Origin: Salinisphaera sp963835375
GTDB lineage: Bacteria > Pseudomonadota > Gammaproteobacteria > Nevskiales > Salinisphaeraceae
DNA length: 64,000 bases
Assembly (NCBI GenBank): GCA_963835375.1
Contig: CAWIGB010000015.1
Span: 222,095 to 286,094 of the forward strand
Reading direction: 5' to 3'
In this document: positions 54,187-63,578 of the stretch, one piece after another
How positions within the stretch are numbered: the first letter of the stretch is position 1
Layout: each line of letters begins with the position of its first letter
Notes under the pieces: model-generated
The model's database searches: none
Told to the model about the DNA's origin: nothing
Seen by the model: the letters and a program-made list of their open reading frames with translations, nothing else
Translations under genes and position numbers: made by a program

Positions 54187-54973
54187 ACGACACGCGCCGA
54201 AATCAATGCCGGCGGCTGGCGCGCCGACGACTACGGCCGCAACGCGCGTTTCGTCGCCCATCTGGCGGCCGATCTGGTCGAGTGGCTGGCGCCGACCGCG
54301 GGCGAAACCATTCTGGATCTCGGCTGCGGCGACGGCGCGCTCACCGAGCGGATCGCACAAGCCGGTGCCGAGGTGATAGGCGCGGACGGCAGTTCGGCCA
54401 TGGTGGCCGCCGCCCAGGCGCGCGGGCTGAATGCGGTGGTCGCCGATGGTCAGCGTCTGGACGCGGTGTCCGAACTCGATCGAACATTCGATGCCGTGTT
54501 CTCGAACGCCGCGCTGCACTGGATGCGCGACGATCCGCAGGCGGTCATCGAGGGCGTGTTCGCCCGGCTGAAGCCGGGCGGCCGGTTCGTGGCCGAGATG
54601 GGCGGCGCCGGCAACATCGCGCCCATCCACGCGGCGCTGCGCGCCGAAGCCGACGCACGATCGATCGCCCCGGATACGCTCGACCCGTGGTATTTCCCGA
54701 GCGAGACCACTTATCTCGATCGGCTGGCCACCGCCGGCTTTCATATCGAGCGCTCGCACAGTTTCGAGCGCCCGACCCAGCTGCCGGGCGATGTCGCCGA
54801 CTGGCTGACCACGCTGGCCCGCCCGTTCGTCACCGCGTTTGCCGAGGGCGAGGCAGCGCGACGGATACGTGGCGGCCGTGCGCGAGCGCCTGGCGGGCGA
54901 GATGCGCCATCGAGACGGCCAATGGGTCGCGCCTTACGTGCGGCTGCGCTTTGTCGCCCGCAAACCGGACTAG
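54183..54973 (+). CDS. class I SAM-dependent methyltransferase in the leu operon (two frameshifts)
   Basis: The ATG at 54183 overlaps the leuC stop. A +1 shift near 54198 leads into EINAGGWRADDYGRNARF and a methyltransferase fold with ILDLGCGDGALTERIA, GADGSSAMVAAAQARG, and FDAVFSNAALHWMRDD. A second +1 shift near 54859 restores GYVAAVRERLAGEM and the end RLRFVARKPD. Joined length is about 262 aa. The sequence resembles trans-aconitate methyltransferase and BioC-type enzymes; trans-aconitate forms from an aconitase-like side reaction, so a link to LeuCD is plausible. A methyltransferase beside the leu genes is also seen in Pseudomonas. Confidence 0.8.
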
Positions 54974-54986
54974 AGGATTCTCAATC

Positions 54987-55631
54987 ATGCAGGCATTCAC
55001 GATTCACGAAGGGCTGGTCGCGCCGCTGGACCGGGCCAACGTCGATACCGACGCGATCATCCCCAAGCAGTATCTGAAATCGATCCGCCGTACCGGCTTC
55101 GGCCAGTATCTGTTCGACGACTGGCGCTATCTGGATGCCGGTGGTCTGGATGTCGATGTGGCGGAGCGGCGCGAGAACCCGGACTTCATTCTCAATAGAG
55201 AGCCGTTTCGTGATGCCTCGATTCTGCTGGCGCGCGAGAATTTCGGCTGCGGTTCCTCGCGCGAGCATGCGGTCTGGGCGCTGGAGGATTTCGGGTTTCG
55301 CTGCGTGATCGCGCCGAGCTTTGCCGATATCTTCTACAACAATTGCTTCAAGAACGGCGTGCTGCCGATTGCGCTGGATGCGGACCAGGTCGATGCGCTG
55401 TTCGAGGCGGCGGACGTCGCCGGCGGTCTGCAGGCCCGTGTCGATCTCGTGGAACAGAAGATCAGCCTGCCCGATGGGCCGGTCTATGAATTCCAAGTCG
55501 AGGGTTACCGCCGCAAGAACATGCTGGAAGGCCTGGACGACATCGGCCTGACGCTGCAGCACGAAGAGGCGATTCGAGACTTCGAACAGCGCCGTGCGGC
55601 CGAGAAGCCCTGGCTGTTCCGCGAACTGTAG
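54987..55631 (+). CDS. leuD: 3-isopropylmalate dehydratase small subunit
   Basis: The 214-aa protein starts at ATG 54987, with AGAGGA at 54972-54977. It forms the swivelling domain of isopropylmalate isomerase. Motifs include RANVDTDAIIPKQYLKSI and RENFGCGSSREHAVWALEDFG, and IAPSFADIFYNNCFKNG. Length is normal. The frame is intact and overlaps nothing, following the methyltransferase by 13 bp and preceding leuB by 23 bp. Confidence 0.96.
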   Translation: MQAFTIHEGLVAPLDRANVDTDAIIPKQYLKSIRRTGFGQYLFDDWRYLDAGGLDVDVAERRENPDFILNREPFRDASILLARENFGCGSSREHAVWALEDFGFRCVIAPSFADIFYNNCFKNGVLPIALDADQVDALFEAADVAGGLQARVDLVEQKISLPDGPVYEFQVEGYRRKNMLEGLDDIGLTLQHEEAIRDFEQRRAAEKPWLFREL

Positions 55632-55654
55632 ATCCCCCCGACCCTGGATTATTC

Positions 55655-56731
55655 ATGACCTCACGTATTCTGGTAATGCCCGGCGACGGCGTCGGCCCTG
55701 AAATCTGTCGCGAAGCGGTGCGCGTGCTCGAAGTGCTGGCCGCCGACCACGGGCTCGACATCGAACTCGATGAAGCGTTGGTTGGCGGGGCCGCGATCGA
55801 TGTCGAAGGCGACCCGCTGCCGGAGTCATCGCTGGCCGCGGCCCGTGAGGCCGATGCCGTGCTGTTCGGTGCGATCGGCGGTCCCGCCTGGGACAACCTC
55901 GAACGTGCCAAGCGGCCGGAATCCGGCCTGTTGCGGCTGCGCAGCGAACTCGGTCTTTTCGCCAACCTGCGGCCGGCGATTCTCTATCCTCAGCTCGCGC
56001 ATGCCTCGGCGCTCAAGCCGGACATGGTGTCGGGCCTGGACATCATGATCGTGCGCGAGCTGACCGGCGGCATCTATTTCGGCAAGCCCGCCGGCTCGGG
56101 GCGGAACGAGGCAGGGCTGCGCGAGGCATGGAACACCATGCGTTACGACGAGGACGAAATCGAACGCATCGGCCGGGCCGCGTTCGACACCGCGCGTGCC
56201 CGCGGCCATCGTCTGTGCAGCGTCGACAAGGCCAACGTGCTGGATGTGTCCCAGCTCTGGCGCGACGTGATGAACGAGCTCGCCGGCGAATACGACGATG
56301 TCGAGCTCAGCCACATGTACGTCGACAATGCGGCCATGCAGCTCGTGCGTGCGCCCAAGCAGTTCGACACGGTGGTCACCAGCAACCTGTTCGGCGATAT
56401 CCTGTCTGACGCAGCCGCCATGTTGACCGGCTCGATCGGCATGCTGCCGTCGGCTTCGATGGATGCGCACGGCAAGGGGCTGTACGAGCCGGTACATGGC
56501 AGCGCCCCGGACATTGCGGGTCAGGGTCTGGCCAATCCGCTGGCGATCATCCTGTCGGTGGCGATGATGCTGCGCTATACGCTGGATCGCGCGGATCTGG
56601 CCGACAGGGTGGAGGCCGCCGTGGGCTATGCGCTCGACCGGGGGCTTCGCACCCGCGACATCATGGATGATGAGACCCAGATTGCCAGCACCCAGGAGAT
56701 GGGAGGCGCAATCGTCGATATGCTACGCTGA
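55655..56731 (+). CDS. leuB: 3-isopropylmalate dehydrogenase
   Basis: LeuB oxidatively decarboxylates 3-isopropylmalate, the third specific step of leucine synthesis. The 358-aa length is usual. The N-terminus ILVMPGDGVGPEICREA, the substrate arginine segment ESGLLRLRSELGLFANLRP, RELTGGIYFGKP, and the metal-binding SNLFGDILSDAAAMLTGS are all present. It follows leuD and ends before fimV; no asd gene lies between leuB and fimV, as there is in Pseudomonas. Confidence 0.96.
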   Translation: MTSRILVMPGDGVGPEICREAVRVLEVLAADHGLDIELDEALVGGAAIDVEGDPLPESSLAAAREADAVLFGAIGGPAWDNLERAKRPESGLLRLRSELGLFANLRPAILYPQLAHASALKPDMVSGLDIMIVRELTGGIYFGKPAGSGRNEAGLREAWNTMRYDEDEIERIGRAAFDTARARGHRLCSVDKANVLDVSQLWRDVMNELAGEYDDVELSHMYVDNAAMQLVRAPKQFDTVVTSNLFGDILSDAAAMLTGSIGMLPSASMDAHGKGLYEPVHGSAPDIAGQGLANPLAIILSVAMMLRYTLDRADLADRVEAAVGYALDRGLRTRDIMDDETQIASTQEMGGAIVDMLR

Positions 56732-56748
56732 ATCAACCGGATAACCGC

Positions 56749-56787
56749 GAAGCGCCGGATTGGGTCGGGACCATCCCGCGGCGCTTC
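56749..56787 (+). other. inverted repeat between leuB and fimV
   Basis: GAAGCGCCG (56749-56757) pairs with CGGCGCTTC (56779-56787) with 21 bases between. It starts 17 bases after the leuB stop and could end the leu transcript or structure the fimV leader. There is no U-run, so it is only a weak terminator candidate. Confidence 0.4.
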
Positions 56788-56876
56788 AGCGCCGGCCATC
56801 GCCGCCGATAGATATCGTCGAGCGGAGGCCGGGGCGGGCCGATCTCCGGGGGAGCGAACAGGGGGTTGCATACGGC

Positions 56877-59096
56877 GTGGCCGTTTTCATCGATCGAGCT
56901 ATCCGACGCGGTCTGATCACCGCGAGTATCGTTTTGGCGGGGCATGCCTCACCGGCCTTCGCTCTTGAATTCGGGGCGCTCACCGTGCGCTCGCACCTCA
57001 ATCAGCCGCTCGACGCCACCGTGGTGCTGAACGGCCTCGATGCATCGGAGCGCGCGTCGCTCGACGTCGGGATCGCGCCTCCGGCGATGTTCCAGCGTTT
57101 CGGCATCCGCCGCAGCAGCGCGGTGGATCGCATCCAGCTCGAGACCAGGATGAGCCAGGGGGGGCGTCGTGCGGTGGTGCACATCGCCACGAATCGCCCG
57201 GTGAGCGCGCCATTCGTGGATTTCCTGCTGCAGGTGGATTCCGGCAACGGCCGCGCGCTGCGCGAATATACGGCGATGCTCAATCCGGCTGGTGGCGCAT
57301 CCGCTGCGCCTTCCCGGGCGACGCGTTCGACCGCCACTTCGCCGGCTGTACGGCCGGCGCGAACGACCCCATCGTCGAGCGATCGCCCGGCCGGAAGCGG
57401 CGAATCCAGTCATCAGGTACGCGCCGGCGAAACGCTCTGGTCGATCGCCGCGGCCGACACGCCGTCCGGGGCGACGGTCGCCCAGACCATGCTGGCGATC
57501 TACCGCGCCAACCCATCGGCCTTCGATGGCAGCATGAGCGCGTTGTCGCAGAACGCCCGATTGGCGATTCCGGGCGCGGCGAACATTCGCGCCGTGAACG
57601 CCAGCACGGCGCAACGACGCTTGCAGAATATTGAGCACAACGCCGGCGAGTCGGGCGCCAACGGGGCCGACAACGAGGCCAGGCCGGCCGCCAGCGGCGA
57701 AGCACCCCCGGCCGCGTTGCAAGACCGTGGACCTTCGTCGGCGTCGGCGTCGGCTGGTGCGGGCGATGCCGGGGCGACCGGTACACCCACGAGTTCGGAT
57801 GCGAATCCCGTCCATGCGGATACGGCGACTGCCGGGCCGTTCGGTCAGCTGAGCTTGCCCGCGGATGCCCCGTGGCCGGCGCCGCAAACAAGCTTGGCGA
57901 AGCCGCCGGCGAGCTCCGCCGTGGCTTCCGATTCGACCTCCGGCACCGGCGCGCCGGGCGACGCGACGGGGACATCGGAGGCCGCCGTGACGGCCAATGC
58001 ATCAACACCGACGACGGCCGCGACGAACCCGGGATCGGATTCACCGGCAACCGGCGGCGCAGAGGCGTCGCCGACCGTGACGCCACCGCCCACCGATGTA
58101 TCCGAGGCCGATGGCAGCGCTTGGCTGTCGCCGCGCAACCTGTTGCTGCTCGTGGTTCTGCTGGCACTGATCGGGCTGGCCGTGCGGCGCCTGCGCGAAC
58201 GCGGCTACCAGCCCGTCACGCTCGATCGCGGGGAGACACGGGGCGAGCCCGCGGAAGCGGAGCCGGCGGCCGCGGACGCGACGGCCATGGCTTCGGCTGC
58301 CGGCCCGTCAGGCTATGCACCCGCTGCGGATACCCTGGCCCCCGGGCAAGCCGGGCCCGCACCGGAACCGTCCGTAGCGCCCGAGCCCGAGCGCCCCGTG
58401 GCGCCGGTTGCTTCATCGGCGGTCTCATCCGACCCGGAAAAACCACAGCCGGACCTCCCGCTCGGTGCCCCGCTCATGGCGAATGCGCCGGATGCAGGCG
58501 CATTGTCGAGCTCGCGGTACGACGAGGACGAGTCGGCGGTGCATGCCGAGCCTGCATTCGAGACGGACGTCGGCCCGGAACCCGAACCGCCACAAGCCCC
58601 GGATCGCCCGATGCGTTTCGAGCCGGTGCCGGCGCCGGAGCCGGGCGATCGCCTGTTCGCGCATCGCCGACCGGCAACGAACGAAGAGATCGAAGCACTG
58701 GCTTTCGAGGCGCAATCGCTGCCGGAGGAGGGCGAACGCCGGCACGATCTCGGTGCTGGCAGCGAGCCGGGGCTCGACTTCGATGCCGACAGTTTCGCCG
58801 AGCCCGACGGTTTGGGCGGGGACAGGGATGAGAACGACGCCCGCCGGCCCGATCCGTACGGCCTTGAAATGATCGATCCCGGCGAGTTCGACCTGTACGA
58901 TCCGCCTTCTGCAACCGCTGCTCAGGCCGACGATGACCCGAACGCCAGTGTGGAGATCCGTCTCGATCTCGCTCGTATGTACATCGAAATGGAAGATGAA
59001 AAAGCCGCCCGCGAGCTGCTTGTCGATGTGCGAACGCGCGGTGATGACGAACAGCGCGACGCAGCCGAACAGCTGCTCGAACGTCTCGGCTCGTAG
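56877..59096 (+). CDS. fimV: FimV-like pilus assembly/polar hub protein
   Basis: FimV is an inner-membrane hub that binds peptidoglycan and promotes type IV pilus assembly and polar signalling. The start chosen is GTG at 56877, which gives about 739 aa and a signal sequence (AIRRGLITASIVLAGHASPAFA before LEFGALTV). Next come the FimV N-terminal domain (GALTVRSHLNQPLDATVVLN), a LysM domain near 179-235 (VRAGETLWSIAAADTPSG), a long Ala/Pro/Ser-rich linker, a membrane helix near 420-441 (NLLLLVVLLALIGLAVRRL), an acidic cytoplasmic part, and a C-terminal TPR-like FimV domain (EIRLDLARMYIEMEDEKAAR). It sits between leuB and truA as in Pseudomonas. Confidence 0.9.
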   Translation: MAVFIDRAIRRGLITASIVLAGHASPAFALEFGALTVRSHLNQPLDATVVLNGLDASERASLDVGIAPPAMFQRFGIRRSSAVDRIQLETRMSQGGRRAVVHIATNRPVSAPFVDFLLQVDSGNGRALREYTAMLNPAGGASAAPSRATRSTATSPAVRPARTTPSSSDRPAGSGESSHQVRAGETLWSIAAADTPSGATVAQTMLAIYRANPSAFDGSMSALSQNARLAIPGAANIRAVNASTAQRRLQNIEHNAGESGANGADNEARPAASGEAPPAALQDRGPSSASASAGAGDAGATGTPTSSDANPVHADTATAGPFGQLSLPADAPWPAPQTSLAKPPASSAVASDSTSGTGAPGDATGTSEAAVTANASTPTTAATNPGSDSPATGGAEASPTVTPPPTDVSEADGSAWLSPRNLLLLVVLLALIGLAVRRLRERGYQPVTLDRGETRGEPAEAEPAAADATAMASAAGPSGYAPAADTLAPGQAGPAPEPSVAPEPERPVAPVASSAVSSDPEKPQPDLPLGAPLMANAPDAGALSSSRYDEDESAVHAEPAFETDVGPEPEPPQAPDRPMRFEPVPAPEPGDRLFAHRRPATNEEIEALAFEAQSLPEEGERRHDLGAGSEPGLDFDADSFAEPDGLGGDRDENDARRPDPYGLEMIDPGEFDLYDPPSATAAQADDDPNASVEIRLDLARMYIEMEDEKAARELLVDVRTRGDDEQRDAAEQLLERLGS

Positions 59097-59129
59097 TTCC
59101 GGCTGCCCGCGTGGCAGCGAGCGCGTCTG

Positions 59130-59909
59130 ATGCGCTGGGCCGCTTGCATCGAATACGACGGATCCGCCTACAGCGGTTGGCAGAGCCAGCCGCATGCGCC
59201 GAGCGTTCAGGACAGCCTGGAAGCCGCGCTGTCGAAGGTTGCCGATGAGCCGATTCGCACCATCTGCAGCGGACGCACCGACAGCGGCGTGCATGCCCAG
59301 GGCCAGATCGTGCATTTCGATACCAACGCCGAGCGCCGCGATCGCAGCTGGCTTCTGGGCACCAACCGCTGGCTGGCCGACGATATCGCGCCGCAATGGT
59401 TCGTGCCGGTGCCGGACACCTTCCATGCGCGATTCAATGCGGTGGCGCGCGATTACCGTTATTGGATCATCGATCGCGATGCACCGTCGGCGCTGTGGCG
59501 AAACCGCGTGTGGCACGTGCACAAACGCCTGGATCACGAAGTCATGCACGCCGCTGCGCAGATGCTTGTCGGTCGGCACGACTTCAGCGCCTTTCGCGCC
59601 GCGGGTTGTCAGGCCAAGAGCCCTGTCCGCCACGTGCGTCATGTCAGCGTCACGCGGCTCGGCGATTGGCTGCGCATCGATATACGCGCGAACGCCTTCC
59701 TGCACCACATGGTTCGCAATATCGCCGGTACGCTGGCGGTCGTCGGGCGCGGCGAGGCTGTTCCGGCCTGGGTGGCCGACTTGCTGGACCAGCGGGACCG
59801 GCGCCGCGCGGGCATGACCGCGCCGGCGGCCGGTCTGTCGCTACGACGTGTTCATTATCCCGACGATATTCGCTTGCCTGACCCGCCGCTCGACGACGTA
59901 GGCTGGTAA
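59130..59909 (+). CDS. truA: tRNA pseudouridine(38-40) synthase
   Basis: TruA modifies uridines 38-40 in the anticodon stem-loop. The 259-aa protein has the family opening ACIEYDGSAYSGWQ, the catalytic Asp51 in CSGRTDSGVHAQGQ, and the conserved FHARFNAVARDYRYWI and FLHHMVRNIAGTL blocks. It follows fimV by 33 bp and precedes trpF by 12 bp, a gene order shared with many gammaproteobacteria. Confidence 0.96.
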   Translation: MRWAACIEYDGSAYSGWQSQPHAPSVQDSLEAALSKVADEPIRTICSGRTDSGVHAQGQIVHFDTNAERRDRSWLLGTNRWLADDIAPQWFVPVPDTFHARFNAVARDYRYWIIDRDAPSALWRNRVWHVHKRLDHEVMHAAAQMLVGRHDFSAFRAAGCQAKSPVRHVRHVSVTRLGDWLRIDIRANAFLHHMVRNIAGTLAVVGRGEAVPAWVADLLDQRDRRRAGMTAPAAGLSLRRVHYPDDIRLPDPPLDDVGW

Positions 59910-59921
59910 AATAAAAGGTCT

Positions 59922-60587
59922 ATGACCTCCATCAATGCACCAGAGCCGATCGCGGTGAATCGCGTACGCACCAAGATCTGCGGCGTCACCGCCGTCGCCG
60001 ACGCGCGCGCGGCGGCGGTGGCGGGTGCGGATGCGATCGGGCTGGTGTTCGCTGCCACGAGCAAGCGGTGCATTACAGCGGCACAGGGCGCCGAAATCGC
60101 GGCAGCCGTACCGCCGTTCGTCTCACGGGTCGCATTGTTCATGGATAATGATGTCGACGAGATCGCGCGCGTTCTGGCCACCGTTCCGATCGATGTCATC
60201 CAGTTCCACGGCGCCGAGTCGCCCGTGTTTTGCAACGGCTTCAATCGCCCCTACATCAAGGCTGTACCCATGGGCGAGCCGGGGGTGAGTTTGGCCGATT
60301 GGGCCGAGCGCTATCCGCAGGCGGCCGCATTTCTTCTCGATGCCAATCGCGTGGGCGAGGCCGGCGGCCAGGGACGCACCTTCGACTGGCGGGTGGCATT
60401 CGAGACCATCGATCGCCCGATCGTGATCGCTGGCGGGTTGGCGCCCGACAATGTGGGTGCAGCCATTGCGCGGTTCGCGCCGTATGCAGTGGACGTAAGC
60501 AGCGGGGTCGAGAGTGAACCCGGTGTGAAATGCAGCGAGCGCATGCGTGCGTTCGTCAACGCAGTAACCGAAATGGGTAAGGCATGA
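59922..60587 (+). CDS. trpF: phosphoribosylanthranilate isomerase
   Basis: The 221-aa TIM-barrel enzyme performs the third step of tryptophan synthesis from chorismate. Motifs: VRTKICGVTAVADARAA with the catalytic cysteine, GADAIGLVFAATSKRCI, VIQFHGAESP, IVIAGGLAPDNVG and AVDVSSGVESEPGVK. The substrate-binding Asp is in FLLDA. It is not fused to TrpC. It overlaps trpB by four bases (ATGA), so the two are translated together. Confidence 0.95.
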   Translation: MTSINAPEPIAVNRVRTKICGVTAVADARAAAVAGADAIGLVFAATSKRCITAAQGAEIAAAVPPFVSRVALFMDNDVDEIARVLATVPIDVIQFHGAESPVFCNGFNRPYIKAVPMGEPGVSLADWAERYPQAAAFLLDANRVGEAGGQGRTFDWRVAFETIDRPIVIAGGLAPDNVGAAIARFAPYAVDVSSGVESEPGVKCSERMRAFVNAVTEMGKA

Positions 60588-61834
60588 GTACGACGATATC
60601 CAAGGACCCGGCGAATTCCGCAGCTCACGGCGCACACGCCTGGCGCGATATGCCCGATGCCCGCGGTCATTTCGGCCCCTACGGCGGCAAGTTCGTGGCC
60701 GAGACGCTGATGGCGCCGCTCGACGAACTTGCCAGGGCTTATGCCGAGGCGCGCCAGGATCCTGAATTCATGGCCGAACTGGATTCCGATCTGGCCGATT
60801 ATGTCGGCCGGCCGACGCCGATCTACCACGCCGCGCGTCTATCGGCGAAGGCCGGCGGGGCGAAGATCTGGTTCAAGCGCGAGGATCTGAACCATACCGG
60901 CGCGCACAAGGTGAACAACACCATCGGCCAGGCGCTGCTCGCCGCGCGCATGGGCAAGACCCGCATCATCGCCGAGACCGGCGCCGGTCAGCACGGCGTG
61001 GCCACGGCCACGGTCGCCGCCCGGCTCGGACTGGAGTGCGTGGTGTTCATGGGCAGCGAGGACATGCGTCGCCAGGCGACCAACGTGTATCGCATGCGTC
61101 TGCTGGGTGCGGAGGTCCGGCCGGTCGAATCCGGCTCTAAGACTCTCAAGGATGCGATGAACGAGGCGCTTCGCGACTGGGTCGCCAACGTCGACGATAC
61201 GTTCTACATCATCGGTACGGTCGCCGGCCCGGCGCCGTATCCGGCGATGGTGCGCGATTTTCAGGCCGTGATCGGGCGCGAGGCCCGTCGCCAGATGCTG
61301 GAGCGGACTGGGCGACTGCCGGATGCGCTGGTGGCCTGCGTGGGCGGCGGATCGAACGCGATCGGTCTGTTCCATCCGTTTCTCGACGATGAAGAGGTCG
61401 CCATCTACGGCGTCGAGGCAGGCGGCGACGGCATCGCCAGCGGACGCCATGCGGCGCCGCTCTCGGCCGGGCGCTCGGGTGTGCTGCACGGCAACCGCAC
61501 CTACCTGATGCAGGACGACAACGGCCAGATTCAGGGCACGCATTCGATTTCCGCCGGGCTCGATTATCCCGGTGTCGGGCCCGAACATGCCTGGCTCAAG
61601 GACATCGGCCGGGCGCGTTATGTCGACGTCACCGATTCCGAGGCGTTGGACGCGTTTCACGAATGCACGCGCATCGAAGGCATCATGCCGGCACTGGAAT
61701 CGGCCCATGCCGTGGCCTACGCCAAGAAGCTGGCCGCCGAAATGAGCCCGGAAGCCAACATCCTGGTGAACATGTCGGGCCGGGGTGACAAGGACATGGC
61801 CAGCGTGGCCGAAGCCGCGGGAGAAACGCTTTGA
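60584..61834 (+). CDS. trpB: tryptophan synthase beta chain
   Basis: The 416-aa protein joins indole and serine to tryptophan. The PLP-binding Lys109 is in HTGAHKVNN, preceded by the usual WFKREDLN. ETGAGQHGVATATVAARLG and the phosphate-cup CVGGGSNAIGLFHPF follow. The N-terminal extension to FGPYGGKFVAETLM is normal for TrpB1. Start ATG 60584 overlaps trpF and the stop overlaps the trpA TTG start (TTGA). Confidence 0.97.
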   Translation: MSTTISKDPANSAAHGAHAWRDMPDARGHFGPYGGKFVAETLMAPLDELARAYAEARQDPEFMAELDSDLADYVGRPTPIYHAARLSAKAGGAKIWFKREDLNHTGAHKVNNTIGQALLAARMGKTRIIAETGAGQHGVATATVAARLGLECVVFMGSEDMRRQATNVYRMRLLGAEVRPVESGSKTLKDAMNEALRDWVANVDDTFYIIGTVAGPAPYPAMVRDFQAVIGREARRQMLERTGRLPDALVACVGGGSNAIGLFHPFLDDEEVAIYGVEAGGDGIASGRHAAPLSAGRSGVLHGNRTYLMQDDNGQIQGTHSISAGLDYPGVGPEHAWLKDIGRARYVDVTDSEALDAFHECTRIEGIMPALESAHAVAYAKKLAAEMSPEANILVNMSGRGDKDMASVAEAAGETL

Positions 61835-62682
61835 GCCGTCTCGCCGATCGTTTCGCTGAACTCAAGCGCGCGCATCGCACCGCGCTGATCCCGTTTCTGA
61901 CCGCCGGCGACCCCGGGCCGGACGCCACCGTCGATTTCATGCACGCGCTGGTCGCGGCCGGGGCCGATGCGATCGAACTCGGCGTGCCGTTCACCGACCC
62001 CATGGCTGACGGGCCGGTGATCCAGGCGGCCTGCGAGCGTGCGCTGGCGCATGGCACGAGCCTGCGCGACGTGCTCGGCATGGTCGAGCGCTTTCGCGAG
62101 CGCGATACCGACACGCCGGTGGTCCTGATGGGGTATTTCAATCCCATCGATTCGATGGGGCTCGAAGCGTTCGGCGAACGCGCGCGCGCGGCGGGCGCCG
62201 ATGGCGTGTTGATCGTGGACATGACCGCCGAGGAAGCGCCGGACATCGCGCCGCGGCTGGTCGAGGCGGGGGTGGATCCCGTCTGCCTGATCGCGCCGAC
62301 CACCGGCGAAGCACGTATCGGGCAAATTTGCGAGAACGCGGCCGGTTTCATCTACTATGTTTCGTTCAAGGGCGTGACGGGCGCCTCGAGTCTGGATACC
62401 GACAGTCTGGCGGCCCAGATCGCGCCGATCCGGCGTGCGACCGACTTGCCGATCGGGGTGGGCTTCGGTGTTCGCACGCCGGACAACGCGGCGGCGGTGG
62501 CTGCGGTGGCCGATGCCGTGATTGTGGGCAGTGCTTTGGTGCGCGAGATCGCCGAGCACGGCGATGCCCCGGCGACGGCGGCCGAAAAACTGGGTGAAAC
62601 ACTGGCCGCGATGCGCGCCGCGATCGACAGAGCGGACGAAAAGCAACGGGACGAACGCGAACAAGAGGGCGAAAGCATATGA
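61831..62682 (+). CDS. trpA: tryptophan synthase alpha chain
   Basis: TrpA cleaves indole-3-glycerol phosphate and channels indole to TrpB. Start is TTG at 61831, overlapping trpB. The 283-aa protein shows PFLTAGDPGPDATVDFMHAL, the catalytic Glu in ADAIELGVPFTDPMADGPVI, VLMGYFNPI, and GFGVRTPDNAAAVA. The stop overlaps the accD start (ATGA). The C-terminal tail is unusually rich in Glu, Lys and Arg. Confidence 0.96.
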   Translation: MSRLADRFAELKRAHRTALIPFLTAGDPGPDATVDFMHALVAAGADAIELGVPFTDPMADGPVIQAACERALAHGTSLRDVLGMVERFRERDTDTPVVLMGYFNPIDSMGLEAFGERARAAGADGVLIVDMTAEEAPDIAPRLVEAGVDPVCLIAPTTGEARIGQICENAAGFIYYVSFKGVTGASSLDTDSLAAQIAPIRRATDLPIGVGFGVRTPDNAAAVAAVADAVIVGSALVREIAEHGDAPATAAEKLGETLAAMRAAIDRADEKQRDEREQEGESI

Positions 62683-63578
62683 GCTGGCTCGAAAAACTCA
62701 TGCCGTCGCAGATGCGCAACGATGCATCGCGGCGCAAGAACAGCGTCCCGGAAGGGTTGTGGACCAAGTGCACCAGCTGCGGCGCGGTGCTCTACACGGC
62801 CGAGATGGAGCGCACGCTGCATGTCTGCCCGAAGTGCAACACGCATCAGCGTCTGCGCGCCCGTCAGCGTCTGGATTTCTTTCTCGATGCCGACAACCGC
62901 ACCGAGATCGCCAGCGATCTCGAACCGCGCGATCCGCTCAAATTCCGCGATTCCAGGAAATACCGCGATCGTCTGTCGTCCGCGCAGAAGGAAGCGGGCG
63001 AGCGCGAGGCGGTCATCATGATGACCGGCAGCCTGAAATCCATGCCGATCGTCGCCGGCGCGATGGACTTCAAGTTCATGGGGGGTTCGATGGGCAGCGT
63101 GGTCGGCGAAACCTTCGTGCGGGGCGTGCATGCCGCGATCGATGCCGGCTCGCCGTTCGTCTTCTTCTCGGCTTCGGGTGGCGCGCGCATGCAGGAAGGC
63201 CTGTTCTCGCTGCTGCAGATGGGCAAGACCAGTGCCGCCCTCACGCGGCTGGCCGATCGCGGCTTGCCGTTCGTATCCGTGCTCACCCATCCGACGATGG
63301 GCGGCGTGGCGGCCAGCTATGCCATGCTGGGCGATATCAACGTGGCCGAGCCCGAAGCTCTGATCGGTTTTGCGGGGCCGCGCGTAATCGAGCAGACCGT
63401 GAAGCAGACGCTGCCGGAAGGCTTCCAGCGCAGCGAGTTCCTGCTGGAACACGGTGCCATCGACATGATTGTCGAGCGGGGTGATCTGCGGGATCGCATC
63501 CATCGCGTGGTGTCCACGCTCATGCATCGCCCGCCGGCGCCCGACGAAGCCGAAACGCCCGAGGTGACGACCGAATAG
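62679..63578 (+). CDS. accD: acetyl-CoA carboxylase carboxyltransferase subunit beta
   Basis: AccD with AccA transfers the carboxyl group to acetyl-CoA to make malonyl-CoA, the building block for fatty acids and for the polyene chain. The 299-aa protein starts with MSWLEKLMPSQMR and has the zinc ribbon Cys31-X2-Cys34-X15-Cys50-X2-Cys53, then the crotonase-like core with FVRGVHAAIDAGSPFVFFSA and PTMGGVAASYAMLGD. It overlaps trpA by four bases and folC by one base. Confidence 0.96.
   Translation: MSWLEKLMPSQMRNDASRRKNSVPEGLWTKCTSCGAVLYTAEMERTLHVCPKCNTHQRLRARQRLDFFLDADNRTEIASDLEPRDPLKFRDSRKYRDRLSSAQKEAGEREAVIMMTGSLKSMPIVAGAMDFKFMGGSMGSVVGETFVRGVHAAIDAGSPFVFFSASGGARMQEGLFSLLQMGKTSAALTRLADRGLPFVSVLTHPTMGGVAASYAMLGDINVAEPEALIGFAGPRVIEQTVKQTLPEGFQRSEFLLEHGAIDMIVERGDLRDRIHRVVSTLMHRPPAPDEAETPEVTTE

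Noticed and set aside
52774..54759. 661-codon minus frame opposite leuC and the methyltransferase
   Set aside because: Antisense shadow of conserved genes.
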